NCBI RefSeq assembly: GCF_004346195.1
Contig: NZ_SMAK01000001.1
Span: 62,001-126,000, forward strand
Length of the DNA: 64,000 nt
Origin: Tepidamorphus gemmatus
GTDB taxonomy: Bacteria; Pseudomonadota; Alphaproteobacteria; Rhizobiales; Tepidamorphaceae
Direction of reading: 5' to 3'
Shown here piece after piece: positions 18,131-26,581 of this stretch. The notes beneath the pieces were generated by a model. It ran no database searches. It saw only the letters and a program-made list of their open reading frames with translations, and was not told the origin of the DNA. The position numbers and the translations under genes are program-made. The stretch's first letter is position 1; every line of letters begins with the position of its first letter.

Positions 18131-18760
18131 ATGCGTAACATCCTGTTCATCATCACCAGCCCGCGCGGCGCGGAGTCGCTATCGACGAAGGTGGCGCGCA
18201 CGCTGGTCGACGATCTGAAGCGGGCCGCCCCCGGTACCACCGTTGTCACCCGTGATCTCGGTGCCGAGCCGCTGCCGCACCTTGAGGCGACGGCGCTGGG
18301 CGGGTTCTTCACGCCAGCCGACCAGCAGACTGCAGACCAGAAGGCGGCGGCCGCCCTGTCCGATACGCTGATTGCCGAACTGAAGGCCGCCGACACGATC
18401 GTCATCGCCTCGGCGATGATCAACTTCACGATCACCTCGACGCTGAAGTCGTGGTTCGACCATGTCACCCGCGCCGGCATCACCTTCCGCTACACCGAGG
18501 ACGGCAGGCCGGAGGGTCTCGTCACCGGCAAGAAGGTGTACCTGGTCGTGGCCACCGGCGGCGTCTACAGCAAGCCGCCGCTCGACGCGATCGACTTCCA
18601 GACACCCTACATCAAGCACATGCTCGGCTTCCTGGGCATGACCGACGTCGAGATCGTGCGCGTCGAGGGGTCGATCTTCGGGCCGGAGGCGGCCGAGAAG
18701 GCGGTGGCCGAGGCGACCGCCGCGGTCAAAGCGTTGACGCGTGAGGCGCTGGCGGCCTGA
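18131..18760 (+). CDS. azoR: FMN-dependent NADH-azoreductase (AzoR)
   Basis: AzoR is a flavodoxin-fold FMN enzyme that reduces quinones and azo compounds with NAD(P)H. The 209-residue product begins MRNILFIITSPRG, giving the FMN phosphate-binding loop. It also has the AzoR-type motifs IVIASAMINFTITSTLKSWFDHV and VYLVVATGGVYS, and ends at normal family length. ATG 18131 is preceded by AGGAAG; an in-frame ATG at 18056 would run through the operator region. The promoter ahead carries two operators for the divergent TetR regulator, so quinone or electrophile stress is the likely inducer class. Confidence 0.93.
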   Translation: MRNILFIITSPRGAESLSTKVARTLVDDLKRAAPGTTVVTRDLGAEPLPHLEATALGGFFTPADQQTADQKAAAALSDTLIAELKAADTIVIASAMINFTITSTLKSWFDHVTRAGITFRYTEDGRPEGLVTGKKVYLVVATGGVYSKPPLDAIDFQTPYIKHMLGFLGMTDVEIVRVEGSIFGPEAAEKAVAEATAAVKALTREALAA

Positions 18761-18820
18761 GCTGCGGCCGTGAACGGCCGGCAGGCCCGGTGACGCCCGT
18801 CCTGACCTGTGATGTGACTG

Positions 18821-18844
18821 GCGCCCGGTCTGGCGACCGGGCGC
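18821..18844 (+). terminator. Strong hairpin downstream of azoR
   Basis: GCGCCCGGT (18821-18829) and ACCGGGCGC (18836-18844) form a perfect nine-pair stem with a six-base loop, 60 bases after the azoR stop and 38 bases before the next start. Only a short ATCCTT follows, not a clear T-run. It may end or stabilise the azoR message. Confidence 0.45.
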
Positions 18845-18882
18845 ATCCTTGTGCGGGGATGGTGCACGTGTAGGCTGGCGCG

Positions 18883-19938
18883 ATGCGTCCCGACGACATC
18901 CTGACACCAACCCCGCGCGGCCTGTTCTGCCGTCCGGGCGGTTTCTTCATCGATCCGGTGCGGCCGGTCGATCGGGCGCTGATCACCCACGGCCATTCGG
19001 ATCATGCACGGTCTGGCCACGCAGCCGTGCTCGCCACCGCCGAGACGCTGGCGGTGATGGCGGCCCGCTACGGCGAGGACTTCGCCGCCGCGCGCCAGAC
19101 GGCGCGGATCAACGAGCCGGTCCGCATCGGCGACACGACCGTCTCGTTCCACCCGGCCGGCCACGTGCTCGGCTCCGCGCAGATCCTGGTCGAGGCGGGC
19201 GGCCTGAGGATCGTCGTCACCGGCGACTACAAGCGGGAGGCCGATCCGACCTGCGCCGCGTTCGAGCTCGTCGCCTGCGACGTGCTGGTCTCCGAGGCGA
19301 CCTTCGGTCTGCCGGTATTCCGCCATCCGGATCCGCGCGGCGAGATCAGCAAGCTGATCCGCTCGCTGGCGCTGTTTCCCGACCGAACCCATGTTGTCGG
19401 CGCCTATTCGCTCGGCAAGGCGCAGCGGGTGATCGCGCTCCTGCGCGAGGCCGGCCACGACCGGCCGATTTACATCCACGGCGCGCTCGAGGCGATCTGC
19501 GCGCTCTACGAGCGGGCAGGCGTACGGCTCGGGCCGCTCGTTCCGGTGCGTGCGACCAGAGGCGATCTCGCCGGCGAGATCGTCGTGGCGCCGCCGGGCT
19601 CGACGGGCGATGTCTGGGCACGGCGCTTCGCCGATCCGGTCACCGCCCTTGCGTCCGGCTGGATGCGGGTCAGGGCGCGGGCGCGGCAGAACGGGGTGGA
19701 ACTGCCGCTGGTCGTTTCCGATCACGCCGACTGGGATGACCTGACCCGCACGGTGATCGAGACAGGATGCGCCGAGCTGTGGGTCACGCACGGCCAGGAG
19801 GACGCGCTCGTCCATTGGGCGGAGACGCGCGGACTCGCCGCCCGGCCGCTGCGCCTCGTCGGCTACGAGGAGGCGGAGGCCGAAGGCGCTGGTCCCGCGT
19901 CAAAGGACCGGCGGCCAGAGAATCCGGCGGTCAGCTGA
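18883..19938 (+). CDS. Ligase-associated DNA exonuclease (metallo-beta-lactamase fold)
   Basis: This 351-residue protein has the metallo-beta-lactamase motif THGHSDH (His36, His38, Asp40, His41). A further His lies in HPAGHVLGSAQI, an Asp in VVTGDYKRE, and later SDHADW. That places it in the SNM1/Artemis-like nuclease group found beside bacterial ATP-dependent DNA ligases. In the known module it works with such a ligase and a DEXH helicase. The ligase is present 1.2 kb downstream, but no helicase gene lies between or beside them here. The gene ends eight bases into the convergent DUF938 gene. Confidence 0.88.
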   Translation: MRPDDILTPTPRGLFCRPGGFFIDPVRPVDRALITHGHSDHARSGHAAVLATAETLAVMAARYGEDFAAARQTARINEPVRIGDTTVSFHPAGHVLGSAQILVEAGGLRIVVTGDYKREADPTCAAFELVACDVLVSEATFGLPVFRHPDPRGEISKLIRSLALFPDRTHVVGAYSLGKAQRVIALLREAGHDRPIYIHGALEAICALYERAGVRLGPLVPVRATRGDLAGEIVVAPPGSTGDVWARRFADPVTALASGWMRVRARARQNGVELPLVVSDHADWDDLTRTVIETGCAELWVTHGQEDALVHWAETRGLAARPLRLVGYEEAEAEGAGPASKDRRPENPAVS

Positions 19939-20626
19939 CCGTTCCGCCCGCTCCAGGGTGGCGGACAAGCACCAGCACCGTGTTGTTGGCCGGCATGGCC
20001 ATCACCTGTCGCAACGACAGGCCGCGGACCGCGGCGGCCTGTGCCACGTCTTCGGTGTCGCGGACGCCCCAGGCGGGGTTGCGGCGGCGCAGGCCGGCGT
20101 CGAAGCTGACGTTGGACTGAGACACGAAATCGCCCGAACGCGAGAAGCAGCCATAGACGAACAAGAGACCATCCGCCGACAGAAGCGCCGCGGCGCCGTC
20201 CAGGAGGCCCAGCGTTGCCCGCCAAGGCGCGATGTGCACGACGTTGATCGCCACCATCAGGTCGAACCGCTGGCCGAGGCGGCCGTGCCAGTCCAGCAGT
20301 TCCAGGTCGATCGGCAGCGGCGGCGCGAGGTTCGCAAGACCGCAATGCTCGCGCCATGCCGCGATCGAGGCAAGGCCAGCCGGGTCACGGTCGCTCGGCT
20401 GCCAGCGGGTCTGCGGAAAGGCCTCGGCGAAGGCCACGGCATGCTCGCCGGAGCCGCTTGCGAGTTCGAGCGCCTGCGCCGGCACGCGCCCGCCGAGCGC
20501 CGCGTGCAGCGCCTGCAGGATCGGTTCCCGGTTGCGTGCGGCCGCCGGCATGAACAGCCGCCCGCCCGCCGCGTCGTCCGAGGGCAGCCAGCCCATCGCG
20601 GGGCCTGAAGTCCCGGTTGCGGCCAT
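19931..20626 (-). CDS. DUF938 family SAM-dependent methyltransferase
   Basis: This is a 231-residue class I methyltransferase of the DUF938 group, with unknown substrate. The family start motif (RLFMPAAARNREPIL) is followed by SAM motif I in LELASGSGEHAVAFA, then WQPSDRD (acidic residue for the ribose), and motif IV-like AINVVHIAPW. The end shows RNPAWGVRDTEDV, also typical. ATG 20626 was taken for a sensible length and an upstream GGAGAG; the frame runs open to 20746. It is convergent with the exonuclease gene, overlapping by eight bases, and divergent from the NTF2-like gene. A role linked to repair is not shown. Confidence 0.87.
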   Translation of the reverse strand: MAATGTSGPAMGWLPSDDAAGGRLFMPAAARNREPILQALHAALGGRVPAQALELASGSGEHAVAFAEAFPQTRWQPSDRDPAGLASIAAWREHCGLANLAPPLPIDLELLDWHGRLGQRFDLMVAINVVHIAPWRATLGLLDGAAALLSADGLLFVYGCFSRSGDFVSQSNVSFDAGLRRRNPAWGVRDTEDVAQAAAVRGLSLRQVMAMPANNTVLVLVRHPGAGGTVS

Positions 20627-20720
20627 CTTGCGTTCTCTCCGGATACCCGTCAGCCTTCGCCTGGGCGCGACCTGCCGGCCCGCCTGTCCCGTCTGAACCG
20701 CACGGAGCGTTGCGCACCCG

Positions 20721-21104
20721 ATGCTTCCAGGACCAGAAGACGACATCGCCTCGCTGTTCGAGGATTATGCCGCCGGTTTCGACGACTTCGACGCCGACGA
20801 GATCGCCGATGCCTTCGCCTATCCCTGCATTATATGGCAGTTCGGCAAGGGCAATGTCTTTGCCGATCGCGACGAGCTGATGGAAAACATTGAGGCATTG
20901 CTCGACGTCTTCGAGCGGGAGGAGATCGCCCATTCGACGTTCCAGATCCTCGCGCTGTCGGTGAGCGGGCCGATCGCCATGGCAAGCCTGTCCTGGCGCC
21001 AGGAACGAGAGGATGGCGACGTCGCGCTCGCCTTCGTCTGCCACTACGCGCTGATGAAGGGCGAGGAGGGCTGGGGGATCATCCAGGTGGTCAACGAAAG
21101 CTGA
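20721..21104 (+). CDS. NTF2-like (SnoaL-type) small protein
   Basis: This 127-residue acidic protein has the pattern of an NTF2/SnoaL cone fold: an N-terminal helix (IASLFEDYAAGFDDFDADEI), then AFAYPCIIWQFG, a second helix region MENIEALLDVFEREEI, and strands ending YALMKGEEGWGIIQVVNES. Such proteins may be small enzymes or binding domains, and no catalytic pair can be assigned. The stop is 20 bases before the DNA ligase start on the same strand, so the two are probably co-transcribed. Function unknown. Confidence 0.75.
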   Translation: MLPGPEDDIASLFEDYAAGFDDFDADEIADAFAYPCIIWQFGKGNVFADRDELMENIEALLDVFEREEIAHSTFQILALSVSGPIAMASLSWRQEREDGDVALAFVCHYALMKGEEGWGIIQVVNES

Positions 21105-21124
21105 CCATCCGGACAGGATCCGAC

Positions 21125-22762
21125 ATGAACCGCTTCGCCGAACTGCTCGACCGGCTCTCCTACGAGCCGCGGCGGAACGCCAAGATCGCTCTGATGCGGG
21201 AGTATTTCCGGACGACGCCGGATCCTGCGCGCGGCCTTGCCCTTGCCGCGTTGACCGGCGAACTGCGCTTCCGCCATGCGAAGCCGGCGGTCATCCGTGC
21301 GCTGATCGAGGCACGCACCGACCCGGTGCTCTTCCGTCTGTCCTACGATTATGTCGGTGATCTGTCGGAGACGGTGGCACTGCTGTGGCCCGCGCAACGG
21401 AATGCCGCACCGGCCGATGCGCTGACATTGCCCGAGGTCGTCGCCACGCTCGGGTCGGCCGGCAAGGCGGATCTGCCGGCCCTGATCGCCGACTTCCTCG
21501 ACCGTCTCGACGAGACCGGGCGGTGGGCACTCATGAAGCTGATCACCGGTAGCCTCAGGGTTGGCGTCTCGGCGCGGCTCGCCAAGACTGCGGTCGCGGC
21601 GCTCGGCAATCTCGACCCCGGCGAGGTCGAGGAAGTCTGGCACGACCTCGCGCCGCCCTACGAGCCCCTGTTTGCCTGGGCGCTCGGTGCGGCGGACAGG
21701 CCGAAGCAGACCAACCCGGTGCCGTTCCGCGCGCCGATGCTGAGTCATGCAGTGGACGCGGCGGAGCTGGCGCGGCTTGAGCCCGGCGAGCATGCGGCGG
21801 AATGGAAGTGGGACGGAATCCGCGTGCAGGCGGTGGCCGGACACGATGCGCGGGGGCGGCACCAGCGCCGCCTCTACTCGCGCACCGGCGACGACATCTC
21901 CGCGGCGTTTCCCGATCTTCTGGAGGCGCTCGACTTCGACGCGGCGATCGACGGCGAGCTGGTTGTCCTGCGCGGCGGCCGGGTACAGTCGTTCAACACG
22001 CTGCAGCAGCGGCTGAACCGCAAGGCCGTGACGGCCAAAATGCTGGCCGACCATCCGGCCCACATCATCGCCTACGACCTTCTCGCCGAGGCGGGGGAGG
22101 ACCTGCGCGACCTGCCGTTTGCCGCCAGACGCGATCGGCTGCAGCGCTTTGTCGGTCGCATCGGAATCGGCCGGATCACGCTGTCGCCGCTGGTGCCGTT
22201 CAGCTCCTGGGAGTCCCTGGCGGATGCGCGCGCCGATCCGGCCGGCCACGGCGCCGGTGACGACGCGGCAGCCATCGAGGGCGTGATGATCAAGCGGCTC
22301 GACAGCCCCTATCTCGCCGGGCGGCCGAAGGGCCACTGGTGGAAATGGAAGCGCGACCCGCATGCCGTCGATGCCGTGCTGATGTATGCGCAGCGCGGAC
22401 ACGGCAAGCGCTCGTCGTTCTATTCCGACTACACCTTCGGCGTCTGGCGGCGGGGCCCCGGCGGGGACGAGCTGGTGCCGGTCGGAAAGGCCTATTTCGG
22501 CTTCACCGACGATGAATTGCGCCAGCTCGACCGGTTCGTGCGCACCCACACCATCAATCGCTTCGGACCGGTGCGCGAGGTGGTGCACGAAACCGACGAG
22601 GGGCTCGTGCTGGAGATCGCATTCGAAGGGCTGGCGCGGTCGAGCCGGCACAAGTCCGGCCTCGCCATGCGGTTTCCCCGGGTTGCCCGAATCCGCTGGG
22701 ACAAGCGGCCGTCCGACGCCGACGGGATCGAGGTTCTGGAGGCACTGATCGGGGAGGCGTGA
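21125..22762 (+). CDS. ATP-dependent DNA ligase
   Basis: This 545-residue enzyme seals DNA nicks using ATP and is separate from the essential NAD-dependent LigA. The N-terminal 200 residues are the helical DNA-binding domain. The adenylation domain follows with motif I WKWDGIRVQ, whose Lys228 is the AMP-accepting residue, then RTGDDIS, FDAAIDGELVV (motif III), EGVMIKRLDSPY (motif IV) and WWKWKRDPH (motif V). A C-terminal OB domain holds VFEIAFEG-like VLEIAFEGLARS. It belongs with the upstream exonuclease in the ligase-associated repair module. A known nonessential role in double-strand break or stationary-phase repair is inferred from the family. Confidence 0.93.
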   Translation: MNRFAELLDRLSYEPRRNAKIALMREYFRTTPDPARGLALAALTGELRFRHAKPAVIRALIEARTDPVLFRLSYDYVGDLSETVALLWPAQRNAAPADALTLPEVVATLGSAGKADLPALIADFLDRLDETGRWALMKLITGSLRVGVSARLAKTAVAALGNLDPGEVEEVWHDLAPPYEPLFAWALGAADRPKQTNPVPFRAPMLSHAVDAAELARLEPGEHAAEWKWDGIRVQAVAGHDARGRHQRRLYSRTGDDISAAFPDLLEALDFDAAIDGELVVLRGGRVQSFNTLQQRLNRKAVTAKMLADHPAHIIAYDLLAEAGEDLRDLPFAARRDRLQRFVGRIGIGRITLSPLVPFSSWESLADARADPAGHGAGDDAAAIEGVMIKRLDSPYLAGRPKGHWWKWKRDPHAVDAVLMYAQRGHGKRSSFYSDYTFGVWRRGPGGDELVPVGKAYFGFTDDELRQLDRFVRTHTINRFGPVREVVHETDEGLVLEIAFEGLARSSRHKSGLAMRFPRVARIRWDKRPSDADGIEVLEALIGEA

Positions 22763-22881
22763 GCGGACCGGCTGCTCGTGCGTCGGACCCCGCCACCTGC
22801 CAGAAGGACGGTAGCCACTCGCAAATCGGCCGCCGATCACCTAAGTGAGAGACGTCCTGCGACCAACCGGAAGGGCGGACG

Positions 22882-23157
22882 ATGAACGGCGCACTCAATC
22901 GGTTCTTCGGCGGGCCTCCCGGCTGGGTCATCGTGCGGCTCGTGATCATCTCGCTGATCGTCGGGCTGATCTTCTCGGGACTCGGCATCCATCCGCTCGA
23001 CATCGTCCGCAACGTCCAGCGTCTGATCGAAGGCATCTGGAACATGGGCTTCGCGGCGCTGCAGGACCTGTTCGGCTATTTCGTGCTCGGCGGGGTCGTG
23101 GTGATCCCGATCTGGCTGATCCTGCGGCTAAGCAAGATGGGACGGAACAGCCAGTGA
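22882..23157 (+). CDS. Small membrane protein, DUF6460-type
   Basis: This 91-residue protein has two predicted membrane helices (about residues 15-35, VIVRLVIISLIVGLIFSGLG, and 65-83, YFVLGGVVVIPIWLILRL) joined by an amphipathic stretch, and starts NRFFGGPPG. I recognise the pattern from small alphaproteobacterial inner-membrane proteins assigned to DUF6460; function is unknown. ATG 22882 is preceded by AAGGGCGG. It stands alone between the DNA ligase and the MATE exporter, all on the plus strand, with no visible terminator. Confidence 0.72.
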   Translation: MNGALNRFFGGPPGWVIVRLVIISLIVGLIFSGLGIHPLDIVRNVQRLIEGIWNMGFAALQDLFGYFVLGGVVVIPIWLILRLSKMGRNSQ

Positions 23158-23265
23158 TCCGATCCGCGATTTTGGCGGGATCCGCTTGACGGCCCTGCCG
23201 TCGTGGCTTCCTTCTGTGTGAATGCAACCTCGGGTTATATGGGCCCCGGTCGCGCGGGACAGCCA

Positions 23266-24591
23266 ATGAGTCGCGTCCTGCCGTTCGAGGTTACCCATCG
23301 CAGCGTGCTTGCCATCGCGGTGCCGATGACGCTCGCCCATCTGTCGACGCCGCTGCTCGGTATCGTCGACACGGCGGTGATCGGCCGGCTCGGGCGCGCC
23401 GACCTGCTGGGCGGCATCGCGGTCGGCTCGGTGATCTTCTCGATCCTGTTCACGACCTTCAACTTCCTGCGAAGCGGCACGACCGGCCTGACGGCCCAGG
23501 CGGTCGGGGCGGGGGATGCCGTCGCGGAGACGGCCGCGCTCTACCGGGCGGGCCTGATCGGACTCGCTGCCGGCCTGCTGGTCATCGTCCTGCAGGCTCC
23601 GATCCTCGCCGTCTCGCTTGCCTCCATGGGAGCAAGCGGGGAGGTCGAGCGGGCGGTGTCGGTCTATTTCTCGATCCGCATCCTCGGTGCGCCGTTCGCG
23701 CTGCTGAACTACGCCATTCTCGGCTGGTTCCTCGGGCGCGGCCAGGCGGTCACCGGCCTCGCCCTGCAACTGCTGCTCAACTGTCTCAACATGGCGCTCA
23801 ACGCCACCTTCGTGCTGTGGCTCGACTGGGGGGTGGCGGGCGTCGCCTGGGGAACGGTGATCGGCGAGGCGGTGACGGCGGTGTCGGGCGTCGCCCTGTG
23901 CGCGCGGACGCTGGCGCGCGGGTTCGGCATTCCCGGCCCGCTGCTGTTCGCGCGCGACGGGCTCATGCGAACCTTCGCGATCAACCGCGACATCATGGTG
24001 CGGTCGTTCTCGCTGTTGTTCGCCTTTGCGCTGTTCACGTCGGCCAGCGCCCGCCAGGGCGACGTGGCGCTGGCGGCAAATGCGGTGCTGATGAACTTCT
24101 TCCTGCTCGGTGGCTACTTTCTCGACGGCTTCGCCACCGCGGCGGAGCAACTCGCCGGACGGGCCGTCGGCGCGCGCTACCGGCCGGCCTTCTCCCGCGC
24201 CGTCCGGCTGACCTTCGTCTGGGGCGCCGGCCTTGCGATCGTCCTCAGCGCGGTCCTGCTGATCGGCGGCCCGCTGTTCATCGATATCCTGACCACCAAC
24301 GAGGAGATCCGGCGCACCGCGCGGGTCTACCTCGTGTGGGCGGCGCTGACGCCGCTGCTTGGCGTCGCCGCCTTCGAGTTCGACGGGGTGTTCATCGGTG
24401 CGACCTGGTCCGACGACATGCGTAACATGATGCTGGTGTCGCTGGCGGCCTATGTCGTCGCCTGGCAGGTCGCCACGCCTCATCTCGGCAATCACGGCCT
24501 GTGGCTGGCGATCGCGGTGTTCCTGGTGGTGCGCGGCGCGACCCTGGCGCTGCGCTACCCGGTGCGGCTGGCGCGCACCTTCCCGGGCTGA
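23266..24591 (+). CDS. MATE family efflux transporter (DinF-like)
   Basis: This 441-residue inner-membrane antiporter has about 12 hydrophobic helices in two related halves. Typical MATE features are the N-terminal VPMTLAHLSTPLLGIVDTAVIGRLG, then TTGLTAQAVGAGD, and in the second half GYFLDGFATAAEQLAGRAVGA. That pattern is closest to the DinF branch. DinF-like proteins export drugs or other compounds by sodium or proton exchange. Start ATG 23266 (MSRVLPFEVTHRSV) was preferred to an upstream start at 23203 because family members begin close to the first helix. Substrate unknown. Confidence 0.9.
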   Translation: MSRVLPFEVTHRSVLAIAVPMTLAHLSTPLLGIVDTAVIGRLGRADLLGGIAVGSVIFSILFTTFNFLRSGTTGLTAQAVGAGDAVAETAALYRAGLIGLAAGLLVIVLQAPILAVSLASMGASGEVERAVSVYFSIRILGAPFALLNYAILGWFLGRGQAVTGLALQLLLNCLNMALNATFVLWLDWGVAGVAWGTVIGEAVTAVSGVALCARTLARGFGIPGPLLFARDGLMRTFAINRDIMVRSFSLLFAFALFTSASARQGDVALAANAVLMNFFLLGGYFLDGFATAAEQLAGRAVGARYRPAFSRAVRLTFVWGAGLAIVLSAVLLIGGPLFIDILTTNEEIRRTARVYLVWAALTPLLGVAAFEFDGVFIGATWSDDMRNMMLVSLAAYVVAWQVATPHLGNHGLWLAIAVFLVVRGATLALRYPVRLARTFPG

Positions 24592-24618
24592 GACCGGCGC
24601 GGGAGCGCGCGCCCGGCC

Positions 24619-24966
24619 TCACAGGATGGCCAATACCGCCTCCGGCGGCCGCCCGATCGCGGCACGGCTGCCGCAGATCACCACCGGCCGCTCGATCAGC
24701 ATCGGATCCGCCGCCATCGCTGCAATGATCTCCGCATCGCTGCGGGAGGGATCGGCGAGGCCGCGCGCCTTGCAGGCCGGTTCGCTGCGGCGCAGCAGGT
24801 CGCGCGGCGCGAGGCGGAGCGCCGCCAGCACACCCCGCAGCGCCGCTTCGTCCGGCGGTGTCTTCAGGTATTCGACGATGACGGGCTCGACTCCGCGCGA
24901 GCGGATCAGCTCGAGCGTCTGCCGCGACTTCGAGCAGCGCGGATTGTGCCAGATGGTCACGGTCAT
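24619..24966 (-). CDS. arsC: ArsC-type arsenate reductase (glutaredoxin family)
   Basis: This 115-residue thioredoxin-fold protein carries the ArsC catalytic loop NPRCSKSR at residues 8-15 with the active Cys11. A basic residue region follows, with LKTPPDEAALRGVLAAL, and then RPVVICGSRAAIGRPPE. The fold would reduce arsenate with glutathione and glutaredoxin, but related Spx/YffB-like proteins share the loop and may do other jobs. It is the last gene of DUF952-pyrD-arsC, with its ATG overlapping the pyrD stop by four bases. No ars regulator or arsenite pump is near, which argues against a dedicated arsenic operon. Confidence 0.85.
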   Translation of the reverse strand: MTVTIWHNPRCSKSRQTLELIRSRGVEPVIVEYLKTPPDEAALRGVLAALRLAPRDLLRRSEPACKARGLADPSRSDAEIIAAMAADPMLIERPVVICGSRAAIGRPPEAVLAIL

Positions 24967-26072
24967 GGTCGGGCTTCCCGCTGGCCGGCCGGATCGCGCG
25001 CGGCCCACTCGTCCGTTCCCGTGCCGACGGCCTGGCCCAGGCTGGAGAACCCCTCGCGCCGCAGGCGGCGGAGGAGATCTCGCTTGATGGCGCGGACGAG
25101 GCCGAGCCCCTCGTAGACGAGTCCCGTGTAGAGCTGCACCAGGCTCGCGCCGGCGCGCAGCTTCTGCCACGCGGTCTCGCCGGAATCGACGCCGCCCGCG
25201 CCGATCAGGGGGATTGCGGCGGGAAGCCGCTGACGCATGCGGGCCAGCTGCACGGTGGAGCGGTGAAACAGCGGCCGGCCGGACAGCCCGCCGGGCTCGC
25301 GGGCGCGCGGATCGGTCAGGCCGGTCCGCGCCAGGGTGGTGTTGGAGACGATGACGGCGTCGATGCCGTGCCGCGTCACCGCCGCGGCGATGTGATCGAG
25401 TTCGGTGTCGGCAAGGTCCGGGGCGATCTTCAGCGCCAGCGGGACGCGCCGGCCGATCAGTCCGGCCTCGGCGTCGCGCGCCGCCGACACGCGGCCGAGC
25501 AGGTCCTCGAGCGCGGCTTCGTGCTGCAGATCGCGCAGGCCCGGCGTGTTCGGCGAGGAGATGTTGATGGTCAGATAACCGGCATGCCGGGCGAAGGCAT
25601 GGACCCCGGCGACATAATCGTCTGCCCGATCCGTCGAATCCTTGTTGGCGCCGATATTGATCCCGACGATGCCCTTGCCGGTGCGCATCAGCAGGCGGGC
25701 CAGCATCGCCGCGTGCCCCTCGGTATTGAAGCCGTACCGGTTGATGATCGCGCGCTCGGCCGGCAGCCGGAAGACGCGCGGGCGCGGATTGCCGGGCTGC
25801 GGATTGGGCGCCACCGTACCGATCTCGACGAAGCCGAATCCGAGGCCGAGCAGCGCGTCCGGCACCTCGCCGTGCTTGTCGAAGCCGGCCGCCATGCCGA
25901 TCGGATTGGGAAAGCGCAGATCCCACAGGTCGACGGCGAGGCGCGGGTCGTCGGGTTCGGGCTCGGCGCCGACCAGTCCGGTCCTGAGCGCGGCAATCGA
26001 GAGGGCATGGGCCCGCTCCGGGTCGAGCGCCAGCAGCAGCGGGCGCGCCAGCGCGGCGAGGCCGCTGATCAC
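24963..26072 (-). CDS. pyrD: Dihydroorotate dehydrogenase (quinone), class 2
   Basis: PyrD oxidises dihydroorotate to orotate in pyrimidine synthesis, passing electrons to membrane quinones through FMN. The 369-residue product has the class 2 N-terminal membrane-association helix (ISGLAALARPLLLALDPERAH). It also has NPIGMAAGFDKHGE, VEIGTVAPNPQPGNPRPR, NINISSPNTPGL-like TINISSPNTPGLRDLQ with the class 2 catalytic Ser, LALKIAPDL, and IGAGGVDSGETAWQKLRAGA. The start is a GTG at 26072 overlapping the DUF952 stop (GTGA), and the stop overlaps the arsC ATG. All three genes should be translated together. Confidence 0.94.
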   Translation of the reverse strand: MISGLAALARPLLLALDPERAHALSIAALRTGLVGAEPEPDDPRLAVDLWDLRFPNPIGMAAGFDKHGEVPDALLGLGFGFVEIGTVAPNPQPGNPRPRVFRLPAERAIINRYGFNTEGHAAMLARLLMRTGKGIVGINIGANKDSTDRADDYVAGVHAFARHAGYLTINISSPNTPGLRDLQHEAALEDLLGRVSAARDAEAGLIGRRVPLALKIAPDLADTELDHIAAAVTRHGIDAVIVSNTTLARTGLTDPRAREPGGLSGRPLFHRSTVQLARMRQRLPAAIPLIGAGGVDSGETAWQKLRAGASLVQLYTGLVYEGLGLVRAIKRDLLRRLRREGFSSLGQAVGTGTDEWAARDPAGQREARP

Positions 26073-26383
26073 GGCTGCGGCCCGATCGGCCCGGCCGAGC
26101 GCACCGCGCTCATCGGCAGCGGGCCGTAGAGATGCGGAAACAGCTCGCCGCCGCGCGAGGGCTCCCACCTCAACGCCGGGCCGAGTGCGGCCGCATCGAC
26201 CGCCACTAGCACAAGGCCGGTCCGTCCCGCAAAATGCCGGGCCAGCGTTCCCTCGACCTGATCGGCAGCGGACAGGTGGATGAAGCCGTCCCTGATGTCG
26301 TCGGCATTGCCCAGATAGGCGCCGGCGGATTGGGCCTCCAGCCACTCCTCGCGCCCGCAGATCTTGTAGACTGTGTCGGTCAT
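26069..26383 (-). CDS. DUF952 domain protein
   Basis: This 104-residue protein has the DUF952 signature: MTDTVYKICGREEWLEA at the start, DGFIHLSAADQVEGTLARHF in the middle, and LRWEPSRGGELFPHLYGPLP near the end. The domain is related to tRNA 2'-phosphotransferase/ART-like folds, but its function is unestablished. It is the first gene of a coupled run into pyrD, whose GTG start overlaps its stop. Conserved pairing with pyrD in related bacteria is my recollection, not something visible here. Confidence 0.86.
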   Translation of the reverse strand: MTDTVYKICGREEWLEAQSAGAYLGNADDIRDGFIHLSAADQVEGTLARHFAGRTGLVLVAVDAAALGPALRWEPSRGGELFPHLYGPLPMSAVRSAGPIGPQP

Positions 26384-26501
26384 TGCGTGAGGACCGTATC
26401 GCCGCCCTGACCGTACGGCAAGCCGGCGCCGGATGGCGGCTGCCGTGCGACCCTTTCCTTGGCGCGGCCGCGCGAAGCGCTGGACATCTGTGAAGATCAG
26501 G

Positions 26502-26518
26502 CGATAATTCCTATATCG
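26502..26518. promoter_or_regulatory. Inverted repeat upstream of the S24-type regulator
   Basis: CGATA (26502-26506) and TATCG (26514-26518) form a perfect inverted repeat with a seven-base spacer, in an AT-rich patch within an otherwise GC-rich gap. TTCC (26508-26511) and GGAA (26521-26524) form an overlapping second pair. The site is 64 bases before the regulator ATG and could be its own operator. A GATTC (GANTC) lies at 26542-26546. Confidence 0.4.
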
Positions 26519-26581
26519 TCGGAAAATAGTCCGAAGAGGCCGATTCCGCAAACGTTCCCCGGACGGCCGGAGGCATCGATC

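Noticed and set aside
18883-19938. Metallo-beta-lactamase fold read as an antibiotic-resistance enzyme
   Set aside because: The motif pattern and the nearby ATP-dependent DNA ligase fit the ligase-associated exonuclease; beta-lactamase features and a signal peptide are absent.
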